From Streptomyces sp. Edi2 (GTDB taxonomy: Bacteria > Actinomycetota > Actinomycetes > Streptomycetales > Streptomycetaceae), in contig NZ_JBEJGX010000003.1 in the NCBI RefSeq assembly GCF_040253635.1, forward strand, positions 744,001-808,000: 64,000 bases of DNA. Direction: 5' to 3'. The position numbers and the translations under genes were made by a program. The notes under the pieces are model-generated. The model saw only the letters and a program-made list of their open reading frames with translations. It was not told the DNA's origin and made no database searches. Positions 47,794 to 58,415 of this stretch are shown here, piece after piece; positions within the stretch are counted from its first letter, which is position 1; the number at the start of each line of letters is the position of its first letter.

Positions 47794-48788
47794 TGCGCTT
47801 CCTTGCGACCGCTGAGCAGCGGGAGTTCGCCCGTACGCTGGACGCCCTGCTGGGGACGTGCGGCACCCCGGCCGTGGCACGGGCCTGGGCGGCCGGGGAG
47901 CACAAGCCGGGCCGTGAGCTGTGGGCGCGGATCGCGGCGGCGGGCGTGTTCACGCTCGCCGTGACGGAGCGGCACGGCGGGGCGGGGCCGCTCCCGGTCG
48001 AACTGGCGCTGTCTTTCGTGGAGTTGGGCCGGCATGCCGTGCCGGGGCCGCTGGCGGAGACGGTGGCCGCGGCCGCGTTCCTGGAACGTCTCGGCGGGAG
48101 TGCCGCGGCGGAGGACTTGGCGGAGGACCTGCTGCCGCGGATCGCCGCGGGCGATGCCCTGGTGAGCCTGTGCGCCCAGGGCCCGTACACCGTGGACGCG
48201 GATGCCGCCGATGCCGTCCTCGTCGTCGAGGGTGACACGGTGCGCCGTACGGTCGCCCACGGACCCGTACAGGCCTCCCTCGATCCCGCCCGGCGACTGG
48301 CCCGCCCGCTCGGCGGCAGCGTCCTGGCGAAGGGCCCCGCGGTGGCCGCGGCCGCCGCACACGCCGTCGATGTCGCGCGGCTCGTCACCGCCGCGCAGTC
48401 CCTCGGCCTCGGCCGGGCCCTGCTGGCCGCGACGGTGTCCTACGCCGGGCAGCGCACCCAGTTCCACCGGCCCATCGGCTCGTTCCAGGCGGTCAAACAC
48501 CGGCTGGCGGACACCCTGATCGGGCTGGAGTTCGCACAGCCGCTGGTGTACGCGGCGGCCCTGGCGGTGGCGGCGGGTGCCCCGTCGGCAGGCCGGGAGG
48601 TGGCGGCGGCGAAGGTCGCGGCGGGGGAGGCCGCCCATGCCGCGGCCCGTACGGCACTCCAGGTGCACGGCGCCGTCGGTTACACCGCGGAACTGGACCT
48701 CTCGCTGTGGATCCGCAAGGCCCGCCCGCTGCGGGATGCCTGGGGAACCCCGGCCGAGTGCCGCGCGCGCGTCCTGGCGGCCTCCTGA
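47793..48788 (+). CDS. Acyl-CoA dehydrogenase, short FadE32/33-like subunit
   Basis: This 331-residue protein has an acyl-CoA dehydrogenase fold in reduced form: GVFTLAVTERHGGAGPLPVELALSF, then FHRPIGSFQAVKHRLADTLIGLE and QVHGAVGYTAELDLSLWIRKARP. The usual central beta-domain is abbreviated. Small partners of this type (about 318-330 residues) in steroid loci form heterotetramers with a full-length FadE subunit. It is translationally coupled to the FadE30-like gene and is the last gene of the rightward operon. Confidence 0.85.
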   Translation: MRFLATAEQREFARTLDALLGTCGTPAVARAWAAGEHKPGRELWARIAAAGVFTLAVTERHGGAGPLPVELALSFVELGRHAVPGPLAETVAAAAFLERLGGSAAAEDLAEDLLPRIAAGDALVSLCAQGPYTVDADAADAVLVVEGDTVRRTVAHGPVQASLDPARRLARPLGGSVLAKGPAVAAAAAHAVDVARLVTAAQSLGLGRALLAATVSYAGQRTQFHRPIGSFQAVKHRLADTLIGLEFAQPLVYAAALAVAAGAPSAGREVAAAKVAAGEAAHAAARTALQVHGAVGYTAELDLSLWIRKARPLRDAWGTPAECRARVLAAS

Positions 48789-48844
48789 CCGCGTGAAGGG
48801 GTGGGTGTCCTCGCCGGCTGACCGGGCGTCCTACGGGTTCGCCC

Positions 48845-49459
48845 CTACGGGAGCCTGCGGTCCCGCTCCTCCAGGTCGGCCAGCATGGCGTCGGCCAGAT
48901 CCCGCTCGGCGGTGTAGTACCGCTCCGACCACTTCAGGACGAGTGAGGGGTAGGCCCAAGCCTCTTCGGGGCGGGTATCCGTCCCGTCCTCCCCGTCCGC
49001 CTCGGCGCGCCGGCGCATCGTCTCCGCGTACTCCCGGTGACGGGCCAGCACTTCACGCATCCGGTCGCCCTCCAGCAGATGACCGAGCCACAGCCGCAGC
49101 ATCACCCCGTGCTTGAGGACCGGAGGTTCCACCGGCGCCTCACGCACCCAGTGGCGGACCGCCGCCATCCCCTCGTCGGTGATCACATAGACCCGCTTGT
49201 CGCGGTTGCCGGTCTCCTGGGCGACCATCCGGGAGCTGGCGTAACCGGCCTTCTCCAGGCGCTTCAGCTCGCCGTAGATCTGGCTGAAGGACGGGCTCCA
49301 GTAGAAGAAGTGCAGCGACCGGTCCGACCGTTTCTTCAGGTCGTAGCCGGACAGCTCCTCACCGAAGGAGAGCAGGCCCAGCACCGCCCAACCGGTGGCC
49401 GGCAGTGCAGGTCGCTCCGCATCGCCGGCGCTCACGGCGCCCGACTTCGTCTCCGTCAC
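48845..49459 (-). CDS. PadR-family transcriptional regulator
   Basis: This 204-residue regulator has the PadR winged-helix domain at about 20-105: AVLGLLSFGEELSGYDLKKR, SPSFSQIYGELKRLEKAGY and VYVITDEGMAAVRHWV. The C-terminal dimerisation/effector domain has LWLGHLLEGDRMREVLARHREYA and WSERYYTAERDLADAML. GTG 49459 was chosen because the fold starts there; the frame opens earlier without supporting sequence. It is divergent from the FUSC transporter gene across 276 bp, a common regulator-exporter layout, so it probably controls that gene. Confidence 0.87.
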   Translation of the reverse strand: MTETKSGAVSAGDAERPALPATGWAVLGLLSFGEELSGYDLKKRSDRSLHFFYWSPSFSQIYGELKRLEKAGYASSRMVAQETGNRDKRVYVITDEGMAAVRHWVREAPVEPPVLKHGVMLRLWLGHLLEGDRMREVLARHREYAETMRRRAEADGEDGTDTRPEEAWAYPSLVLKWSERYYTAERDLADAMLADLEERDRRLP

Positions 49460-49735
49460 GTCCCGCAGTGTACGGTCCGCGCCCGCGCCTGCCCGACCAA
49501 AGACATCGCCAACTCCCCTCCCCCGCACCTGCATTCCCGGCACCCGTGTGCTTCGCGCGGGGGGGCTTCCTCCGGGGCACCCGGTATACCCGGTGCCCGC
49601 CGCGCGGTCCGACGAGTACCGCGCGGCTTCCTCGCACTGCCCGGGCCGCCTCGGCGCGCGGCCGACCGCGGACCGTGCGCCCGGTGCGGCCGGCTGCGCG
49701 GTGCGGACCGCGAGCCGTCGGCCAATAGTGGAAAG

Positions 49736-51967
49736 GTGAGCCGGCTACAGGGAACCTCCCCGCGGTCCGGGCCGCGGCCGTCGGTCGGCGGGCCCGTCGG
49801 GATGGTGCGGCGCAGACTGCGCTACCTGCTGGAACACGGGCGGCACGGCCTCCGTGAACACCGCTCCGTGGTCGGCAACGCGCTCCGGGTGACGGTGGCC
49901 TCGTGCGTGGCCTTCTACCTCTGCCGCTACGCGCTCGGTCTGACCGTGATGTCCGTCTACGCCACGTTCACCGTGGTGTCGCTCGGCGTGCTCGCCCGGA
50001 TCCCGGGGTCCGGGCGCCAGCGCGCCACGACCGTGCTCATGGCGCTCCCCGCCGGGCTGGCACTCATCACCCTGGGCACCCTGCTCGCCGTACAGACGTG
50101 GGCCGCCGTCCTCGGCATGCTCGTCATCGGATTCCTGGTGGCGTACGCAGGCACCACCGGACCACGGATCGCCGGAGCCGCCCCCGGGATGCAACTGCTC
50201 TACATCCTGCCGTGTTTCCCGCCCTACGCCCCGGACGCCCTCGGCCAGCGGCTGTCCGGCTTCCTGCTGGGCGCGGCCCTGCTCGCGCTGGCCCAGCTCT
50301 TTCTGGTGCCCGAACCGGACACCCCGCCGTTCTGCCGGCTGCTGGCCGACGCCGCCGATGCCGCGGCGCGCCTGGCGGACCATCACGGCGGTCCGCTGCC
50401 CGTACAGGCGCTCGCCCGGGCGCACGAGACCGGGGACGCGCTGCGCCCGTCCCGGGTGCCGCCGGCCGATCTGCCCGCCTCCCCCACCCTCGCCCACAAG
50501 GCCATGGCGCACGCGACCGAGGCGGTCCGTACGCTGCTGGCCCGGCTGGAGGCCCTGCACGCCTCGGTCGGGCCGCAGTACGTCTACCACGCGGAGACCG
50601 TGGTGCTGCTCCAGGACATCAGCGACGCCGCCCGCGCGGCGGCACAGGCGCTGCGGCGGGGCAAGCGGCTGCGGCCCGGTGAGGGTCCTTCCGCCGCCGC
50701 CCTGCAGAGCGAGCTGGCCCCGGTGCGGGCCCACCGGGCCGTGGACGTACTGCAGCGGCTGAGCGCCGACGACCGGCTGGCCTATCTGCGCCGCCGGTCC
50801 CTGGTGGTGCAGGCCGCCGACTCCGCTGTCGTCCTCGCCCTGGCCACCCGGCTGCTGCTGGGCGACCGGTCCGTCGAACGGAGCCCCGCCGGGCACACCT
50901 TCTCCTACGCGCAGGCGCGCCTCCACGAGCTGTGGTGGCAACGCCTGACCACGCATCTCACCCCCCGCTCGGTGATCTTCCAGAACGCCTGCCGGTTCGC
51001 GCTCGGCCTGGCGGCCGCGCGGGCCGTCGCCGGGCTCCTCGATCTGCAGCATGGCTTCTGGGTGCTGCTGGCCACGCTCACGCTCACCCGTACCACCAGC
51101 CTGGAGACCTGGTCCGCGGTCCGCCAGGCGCTGGCCGGCACCCTGGTCGGCGCGGTGCTGGCCGGCGGGCTGCTGGCGCTGGTCCACGACCGGGACACGG
51201 TGTACGCCGTGGCGCTGCCGGTGGTGATGCTGGTGGCGTTCATCGCGGGGCCGCTGCGCGGGCTGGCCTGGGCGCAGGGCGGGTTCACGCTGGTCGTGGC
51301 CACGCTGTTCGCACAGGTCGCCCCCGTCACCTGGCAGCTGGCCCCGGTGCGGCTGGTGGACGTGCTGGTCGGCAGCCTGATCGGGCTGGCCTGCGGGCTG
51401 GTGGCCTGGCCGCGGGGCGCGGGCCGCGAGGTGCGCCGCAGCATGGCAGGACTGTGCGCGGCCATCGCCGACTCCATCGGGTACACCACCGCACGGGTCG
51501 TCGACCACTCCGGCAGCACGGACTGCCTCGACATCAACCGGGCCCTCGTCCTCGCGCAGGAGAGCCTGGCCCAGTACCACTGCGAGCTGCGGGACGAGAG
51601 TGCCGGGCAGCCGGACTGGCCCTCGGTGCTGGTTGCCGGGGCGGAGGCACGGCGCGGCGAACGGCTGCTGCCGGGCCGGCCGGGGCGGATCGCCCCGCAG
51701 GAGGTCAGCGCCTGGCTGCGCCGCGAGGCCGACCGGACGGCAGGCGACTACCGGTCCCTCGCCCGGCATCTGCACTCGGACGGTGAGGTGCCCCGGTCGG
51801 ACGCCCGGCCGCTCGACATCCGCGCGCTGCTGGCGGTGGCCCCGGCCGTCCCGCACCACAGCCCGGACCGGGAGACCCGCGCGCTCTCGGCCGCGCTGCT
51901 CCTCGACTCGGTGATCTGGCTCGATGCCCTCACCGCCGATCTGGACCGGATCCACCGGGAGATGTGA
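49736..51967 (+). CDS. FUSC-family membrane protein (aromatic-acid-exporter-like)
   Basis: This 743-residue inner-membrane protein has two hydrophobic blocks of about five to six helices (about 50-190 and 420-570). Each is followed by a cytoplasmic helical region, the duplicated FUSC/YccS architecture. The second block includes LQHGFWVLLATLTLTRTTSLETW, the most conserved FUSC segment, and VGSLIGLACGLVAWPRGAG. The GTG start at 49736 lacks a clear Shine-Dalgarno sequence but follows AATAGT-N6, so it may be leaderless; ATG 49802 is an alternative. It may export aromatic or other organic acids under PadR control. Closeness to the steroid module could be functional, but this is inference. Confidence 0.85.
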   Translation: MSRLQGTSPRSGPRPSVGGPVGMVRRRLRYLLEHGRHGLREHRSVVGNALRVTVASCVAFYLCRYALGLTVMSVYATFTVVSLGVLARIPGSGRQRATTVLMALPAGLALITLGTLLAVQTWAAVLGMLVIGFLVAYAGTTGPRIAGAAPGMQLLYILPCFPPYAPDALGQRLSGFLLGAALLALAQLFLVPEPDTPPFCRLLADAADAAARLADHHGGPLPVQALARAHETGDALRPSRVPPADLPASPTLAHKAMAHATEAVRTLLARLEALHASVGPQYVYHAETVVLLQDISDAARAAAQALRRGKRLRPGEGPSAAALQSELAPVRAHRAVDVLQRLSADDRLAYLRRRSLVVQAADSAVVLALATRLLLGDRSVERSPAGHTFSYAQARLHELWWQRLTTHLTPRSVIFQNACRFALGLAAARAVAGLLDLQHGFWVLLATLTLTRTTSLETWSAVRQALAGTLVGAVLAGGLLALVHDRDTVYAVALPVVMLVAFIAGPLRGLAWAQGGFTLVVATLFAQVAPVTWQLAPVRLVDVLVGSLIGLACGLVAWPRGAGREVRRSMAGLCAAIADSIGYTTARVVDHSGSTDCLDINRALVLAQESLAQYHCELRDESAGQPDWPSVLVAGAEARRGERLLPGRPGRIAPQEVSAWLRREADRTAGDYRSLARHLHSDGEVPRSDARPLDIRALLAVAPAVPHHSPDRETRALSAALLLDSVIWLDALTADLDRIHREM

Positions 51968-51985
51968 CGCCGCGCCGGCACGGAA

Positions 51986-52035
51986 GACGGGACGCCGCAC
52001 CGTCACAGGAGACGGGACGCTGCAACGTCGCGGGA
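51986..52035. repeat. 25-bp tandem repeat between convergent genes
   Basis: GACGGGACGC opens two adjacent 25-bp units (51986-52010 and 52011-52035) that agree at about 20 positions. Degenerate partial copies flank them on both sides (from 51965 and to about 52057). The array fills most of the gap between the FUSC gene and the leftward phosphatase gene. Confidence 0.75.
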
Positions 52036-52072
52036 GAGGGGACCCCGCGTCGTAGGACCGGCGGACACCGGC

Positions 52073-53266
52073 TCACCGCGTACCGGACGGCTGCCACTCC
52101 AGGAGCAGGATCGTGGCGTCGTCGCTCAGCCCGCCGTGCCGGCTCTCCAGGATGACGTGGATCAGCTGGCGGAGCGCTTCCGAGGCGAGCTCGCCGACCG
52201 CCGTGGCCCGGATGATGGAGTCGGTGAACCCCGACAGGCCGAAGCGGCCGCCACCGGCCGTGCGGGCCTCGGTCACCCCGTCGGTGTACAGCAGCACCCG
52301 GTCCCCCGGCTCCAGGGCCTCCCGGTGGACCGTACGCGGGGCGTCGGCGAGCGTGGCGGGCATGCCCATCGGAGGTTCGCTCGGGCGCTCCAGCGCCTTG
52401 TGCACCTGGTGGTCGCGGATCAGCAGCGGCGGCGGATGGCCGCAGTTGCACCAGGTCAGCACCCCGCTGGTGAGATCCAGCCGGGCGGCGATGCCGGTGC
52501 AGTACTGCTCGGGCAGCCACTCGGCGAGCACCGCGTCCACGGTCTTGACGAGTTCCGGCAGGGCGGCGCCCATCCGGCGCGCGCTGCGGCAGCCGGCCAT
52601 GGCGATCGACGTGGTCAGCCCCGAGGCGAGGTTGTGCCCCATCGCGTCGAGGATCACCGCATGCAGCGTCGACTCGGTCAGCGCATGGTCGAAGGCGTCG
52701 CCGCCCAGCCCGTAGGCCGGTTCCAGGACGCCGGTGGACACCGCCCGTGCGCTGCCGACGGTCCGCGGGGGCAGCAGGGAGCGCACCAGCTCGGCCGGCA
52801 GGCTCATGGTGTCCGTGCGGGTCTTGCGCACCACGTGGTCGCTGACGCCGCGCTGGGAGGTGATCGCCATGGACAGGACCGCCACCAGGGTGCGGCAGCG
52901 GCGCAGCACGGCGCCGTCCAGCGCGTCGACGTGCACGCCCACCACGCCCAGCCGGTCCGCACCGTTGACCAGCGGCAGCCAGGCGATGAGGGGGCCGGCC
53001 GGGCTCTCCTCGACGCGGAGCGACAGCGTGCGGTAGGCCCCGCCGGCCGGCGACTCGTCCACCAGGAGAGGTTCCCCGCCGGCGAGGGGCGTCAACTGCC
53101 GCTGCTGCAGGTCCACGAGGTAGACGGCCACCCGGCGCAGACCGATCCGGGCGGCGTAGCGGTCGACCAGGGCGAGGAAGCGTGAGGGGGGCGCGCTGTG
53201 GACGGCGGTCAGGAACTCCTGCAGCAGATGCTCGCCGTCACCGGCCGGAACACTCTCCACGGCCAT
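52073..53266 (-). CDS. SpoIIE/PP2C-type phosphatase with N-terminal GAF-like domain
   Basis: This 397-residue cytoplasmic phosphatase starts at ATG 53266, with GGAGGG about nine bases upstream; ATG 53299 is an alternative without that site. The first 150 residues form a GAF-like sensor (RIGLRRVAVYLVDLQQRQL, PLIAWLPLVNGADRLGVVGVH). The phosphatase domain has GLGGDAFDHAL, VILDAMGHNLASGL, NCGHPPPLLIRD, YTDGVTEAR and SDDATILLLEW. It lacks the ATPase domain found in the protein at 7317. It likely dephosphorylates an anti-anti-sigma factor. It is divergent from the ClpC-like gene across 318 bp. Confidence 0.9.
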   Translation of the reverse strand: MAVESVPAGDGEHLLQEFLTAVHSAPPSRFLALVDRYAARIGLRRVAVYLVDLQQRQLTPLAGGEPLLVDESPAGGAYRTLSLRVEESPAGPLIAWLPLVNGADRLGVVGVHVDALDGAVLRRCRTLVAVLSMAITSQRGVSDHVVRKTRTDTMSLPAELVRSLLPPRTVGSARAVSTGVLEPAYGLGGDAFDHALTESTLHAVILDAMGHNLASGLTTSIAMAGCRSARRMGAALPELVKTVDAVLAEWLPEQYCTGIAARLDLTSGVLTWCNCGHPPPLLIRDHQVHKALERPSEPPMGMPATLADAPRTVHREALEPGDRVLLYTDGVTEARTAGGGRFGLSGFTDSIIRATAVGELASEALRQLIHVILESRHGGLSDDATILLLEWQPSGTR

Positions 53267-53584
53267 CCGCGCGTCCCTCCGAACACCGTGCATCGTCATG
53301 AGCACTGCGAGCCAAGTGGGTTCCGGGCGCCCGTGCCATCCGGAAGCGCCATACGGCCCAACGGCCGCGCTCGCGCGACAAGCGCCGCCGGACGCGGGTG
53401 CCCGGCTCCGGTCCGCCCGGGTGCGGATGGGGTGGCGGACCCTGATCCTGAAGCAGTGGAGCCATCTGCGGGGTATGGCGTCGCCGCTTGCGGGCACCCG
53501 CCGGGCAAGAGCACGCAGCAACCGCACAGGGAACCCGACAAGGCAGCATGTCGCGGTACCGCCGTGGCAGCGGAACGGACACAC
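53267..53584. other. 318-bp divergent intergenic region
   Basis: Promoters for the phosphatase and the Clp ATPase should lie here. No CIRCE, HAIR or clear ClgR-type operator was recognised by eye. No gene is seen. Confidence 0.4.
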
Positions 53585-56141
<2,557 letters not shown>

Positions 56142-56164
<23 letters not shown>

Positions 56165-56639
56165 CACCTCCCAGGGGCGCCATGAGTCGCCGGAAGAGCG
56201 GGCCGACCGGCGGTGGAACGAACTTCTGCAGGAGGTCCGGGTCATCCAGACCGGTGTGCAGATTCTCTTCGCGTTCCTGCTCACCGTCGTCTTCACCCCG
56301 CGCTTCGCCACGCTGGAGCCGACGGACAAGGTCATCTACGTGGTGACGGTCCTGCTGGGGGCGGCCACGACCGGCGCGCTGATCGGTACGGTGACCTTTC
56401 ACCGCTTGGTCACCGGGCACCGGCTGAAGCCGGAGACGGTCCTGTGGGCCTCCCGCCTGGCCGTGCTGGGGACCGTCCTCCTACTGGGGACGGTCGCCTC
56501 CGCGCTGCTGCTGATCCTGCGCATCGCGCTGCACAACTCCGCCGTCCCCTGGGTCGTCACCGGGCTGGTCGCCTGGTTCGTGGTCTGCTGGTTCGTGCTG
56601 CCCGCCTGGATCCTGCGCCACTATTCGGCCAAGGAATGA
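56142..56639 (+). CDS. DUF6328 membrane protein
   Basis: This 165-residue integral membrane protein has four hydrophobic helices: VQILFAFLLTVVFTPRF, VIYVVTVLLGAATTGALIG, LAVLGTVLLLGTVASALLLIL and VVTGLVAWFVVCWFVLPAWIL. The N-terminal segment RRWNELLQEVRVIQTGVQ is typical of DUF6328. The GTG start at 56142 lies inside the end of the ClpC-like gene (23-bp overlap), so the two are co-translated. The function is unknown. Confidence 0.82.
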
Positions 56640-56720
56640 ACCCGTACGGGACCGGTGACCGGACCGGGCACACACCCGTCGGCCGGCCGGTGCCGGAGGG
56701 GGGAAGGGGCCGCACACACC

Positions 56721-56786
56721 AACGGCCGCCAAGGGCGCGGGCCGAGACCCTGATCTGGGTCTCGGCCCGCGCCCTTGGCGGCCGTT
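56721..56786. terminator. Perfect 30-bp hairpin, bidirectional terminator
   Basis: Bases 56721-56750 and 56757-56786 are exact reverse complements around the 6-base loop TGATCT. The hairpin lies between the rightward DUF6328 gene and the leftward membrane protein gene ending at 56800, so it can stop transcription from both sides. Confidence 0.88.
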
Positions 56787-56799
56787 GCGCCGTCGCCCG

Positions 56800-57957
56800 T
56801 CAGGCGCGCGCGGCGGCCGGACCCACCCGGCGCGGGCGGTAGAGCAGTGCCCCGCCCGCAAGTGCGGCGCTGACGACTGCCAGCCCTACTGCCAGCAGCT
56901 CGGGCCACATGCCCGCCTCGCCCAGGCCGCTGCCCAGGGGAGACAGGACGCCGGCCCGGGACAGCGCATGCAGGGCGATGATGATCATGGCCGCGGCGGC
57001 GCTCACCGTCCAGACCAGGGCGGTGTCACGCATCGCCAGCCAGCCGGCCAGCAGCAGGTACACGACGGCGATGGCCATCGAGAGCCCGGCTGCCGCCTGG
57101 GCGCCCTGCAGGTGCGACGCGTGCACCGGCAGATGGCTCAGACCGCACAGCGCCAGGGTCGCGGCCGCGGGCCAGCGCAGTACGGAGCGCAGCACGCCGG
57201 GGACCGCGTAGCCCGGCTGCGGAGCCGCCTCGGCCGGCGAGGCCCACGCCGGGCCGCCCTGCCGCATGGGGTCGGCGGGCTGCCGGGACCAGGGGGTGTG
57301 CTGGGGCGGCCGGCCCATCATGGACTCACGCTGTGCGGTGGACAGCGGCTGCCCGTTGCGGTCCAGGGGGCGGACATCGGGGTCGAGCACGTGCATGGAC
57401 GCGGTCGGTTCGGGTTCGCCGTGGCTGCCATAGCTGCCGTGGCTGCCGTGGCTGCCGTGGCTGCCGTGGCTGCCGTGGCCGCCGTGGCTGCCAGGTCCGC
57501 CGAGGCCACCGGGGTCGCCGAGGCCACCGGGGCCGGGCGGGAAGGGATCGACCATGTCAGGGAGACCGGCATGCCCGCCCTTCGTACGGTCGAACAACTC
57601 GATCAGCTGCGCCACCTCCTCGACGGACCGGTCGACGGCCACCGCGCGCAGCGCTTCCTGGCTCGACTCCGCAGTGTGCGGGGTGGCCCGCAGCATGTCG
57701 AAGAGCGCGGCGACCTCGCTCACCGGCCGGGAAACCACCGCCATACGCAGGGCTTCATCGCCGGGGTTGGGAACGTCGCCGCTGCGCTTGAGCAGTTCCA
57801 CCAGGGCGGCGACTTCCTCCAGGGGCCGATGGGTGACTGCCTCCCACAGAAGGGTGTGGGACGAGTTGTGCTCAGGGGGCATGGGCGGAAAGTGCTCGCC
57901 GGGTCCTGTCGATGACAGTTCGGCGTCGCCCCCACAGAGTGCTGGTTCGGATGTCAT
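56800..57957 (-). CDS. Hypothetical membrane protein with N-terminal helical repeats and a Gly-Ser-His tract
   Basis: This 385-residue protein starts at ATG 57957, with GGAG upstream. Residues about 38-125 contain three related helical units: HRPLEEVAALVELLKRSG, SRPVSEVAALFDMLRATP and DRSVEEVAQLIELFDRTK. Each is preceded by an EALR-like link. A Gly/Pro-rich stretch with (GSH)n follows (about 155-180). The C-terminal third has about four membrane helices (LRWPAAATLALCGLSHLP, LSMAIAVVYLLLAGWLAM, ALVWTVSAAAAMIIIALHAL, MWPELLAVGLAVVSAALAG). The repeat unit suggests a protein-binding module presented on the cytoplasmic side. No characterised family is recognised. Confidence 0.65.
   Translation of the reverse strand: MTSEPALCGGDAELSSTGPGEHFPPMPPEHNSSHTLLWEAVTHRPLEEVAALVELLKRSGDVPNPGDEALRMAVVSRPVSEVAALFDMLRATPHTAESSQEALRAVAVDRSVEEVAQLIELFDRTKGGHAGLPDMVDPFPPGPGGLGDPGGLGGPGSHGGHGSHGSHGSHGSHGSYGSHGEPEPTASMHVLDPDVRPLDRNGQPLSTAQRESMMGRPPQHTPWSRQPADPMRQGGPAWASPAEAAPQPGYAVPGVLRSVLRWPAAATLALCGLSHLPVHASHLQGAQAAAGLSMAIAVVYLLLAGWLAMRDTALVWTVSAAAAMIIIALHALSRAGVLSPLGSGLGEAGMWPELLAVGLAVVSAALAGGALLYRPRRVGPAAARA
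57419..57489 (-). repeat. 9-bp repeats encoding (Gly-Ser-His)n
   Basis: CTGCCGTGG-type 9-bp units recur about eight times in register with the reading frame of the leftward gene. They encode a GSHGSHGSHGSHGSYGSHG-like tract, a flexible histidine-rich linker between the helical repeats and the membrane domain. Confidence 0.85.
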
Positions 57958-58415
57958 GGAGGGACTCCACTGAACGAGGGGAGCGTCAAACACCAGAAGC
58001 GCTGACACTCGGCGGACGTTGAGAGTGCTGTGCCTCAGCCAACGTCCCATCGGTGTGCCCCCGCCATTCAGGAAGGCCATCCGGTGGAGACACGCCGGTA
58101 CGCCCGGGCGCGCCGCCGCCCGGCGTTCGTCTGCCGGTGGGCGTACCGCTTCGCGGAGCAGCCGGCAGGGGGTGCGGCACCGTCGGCGTCCCTCCGGTGA
58201 CGGCGGCCGTATACGCCCCACCACGAGTGCGGCGACCGCAGGCCTTCCTTCAGGGACGGCCCAGGAGCCTGCGCACAGCACGACTGCTGTTGCGGACCCG
58301 CGGCCGATCCGGATGACACGGCCGTGCACTCTCCGCAGGCAGGCAGGCAGGCGGCGCGGCGCCGGAGTGGCTGTCGACCATGTGATCAGGAATATCCGGC
58401 TATCAGGGCCGGCTA
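57958..58415. other. 458-bp intergenic region between co-directional genes
   Basis: This region lies between the helicase stop and the start of the downstream leftward membrane protein gene. No convincing gene was found. A direct repeat CCGGCTATCAG occurs twice around the helicase stop (near 58397-58419). The promoter of the membrane protein gene is expected near 57970-58060, but no clear motif was recognised. Confidence 0.4.
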
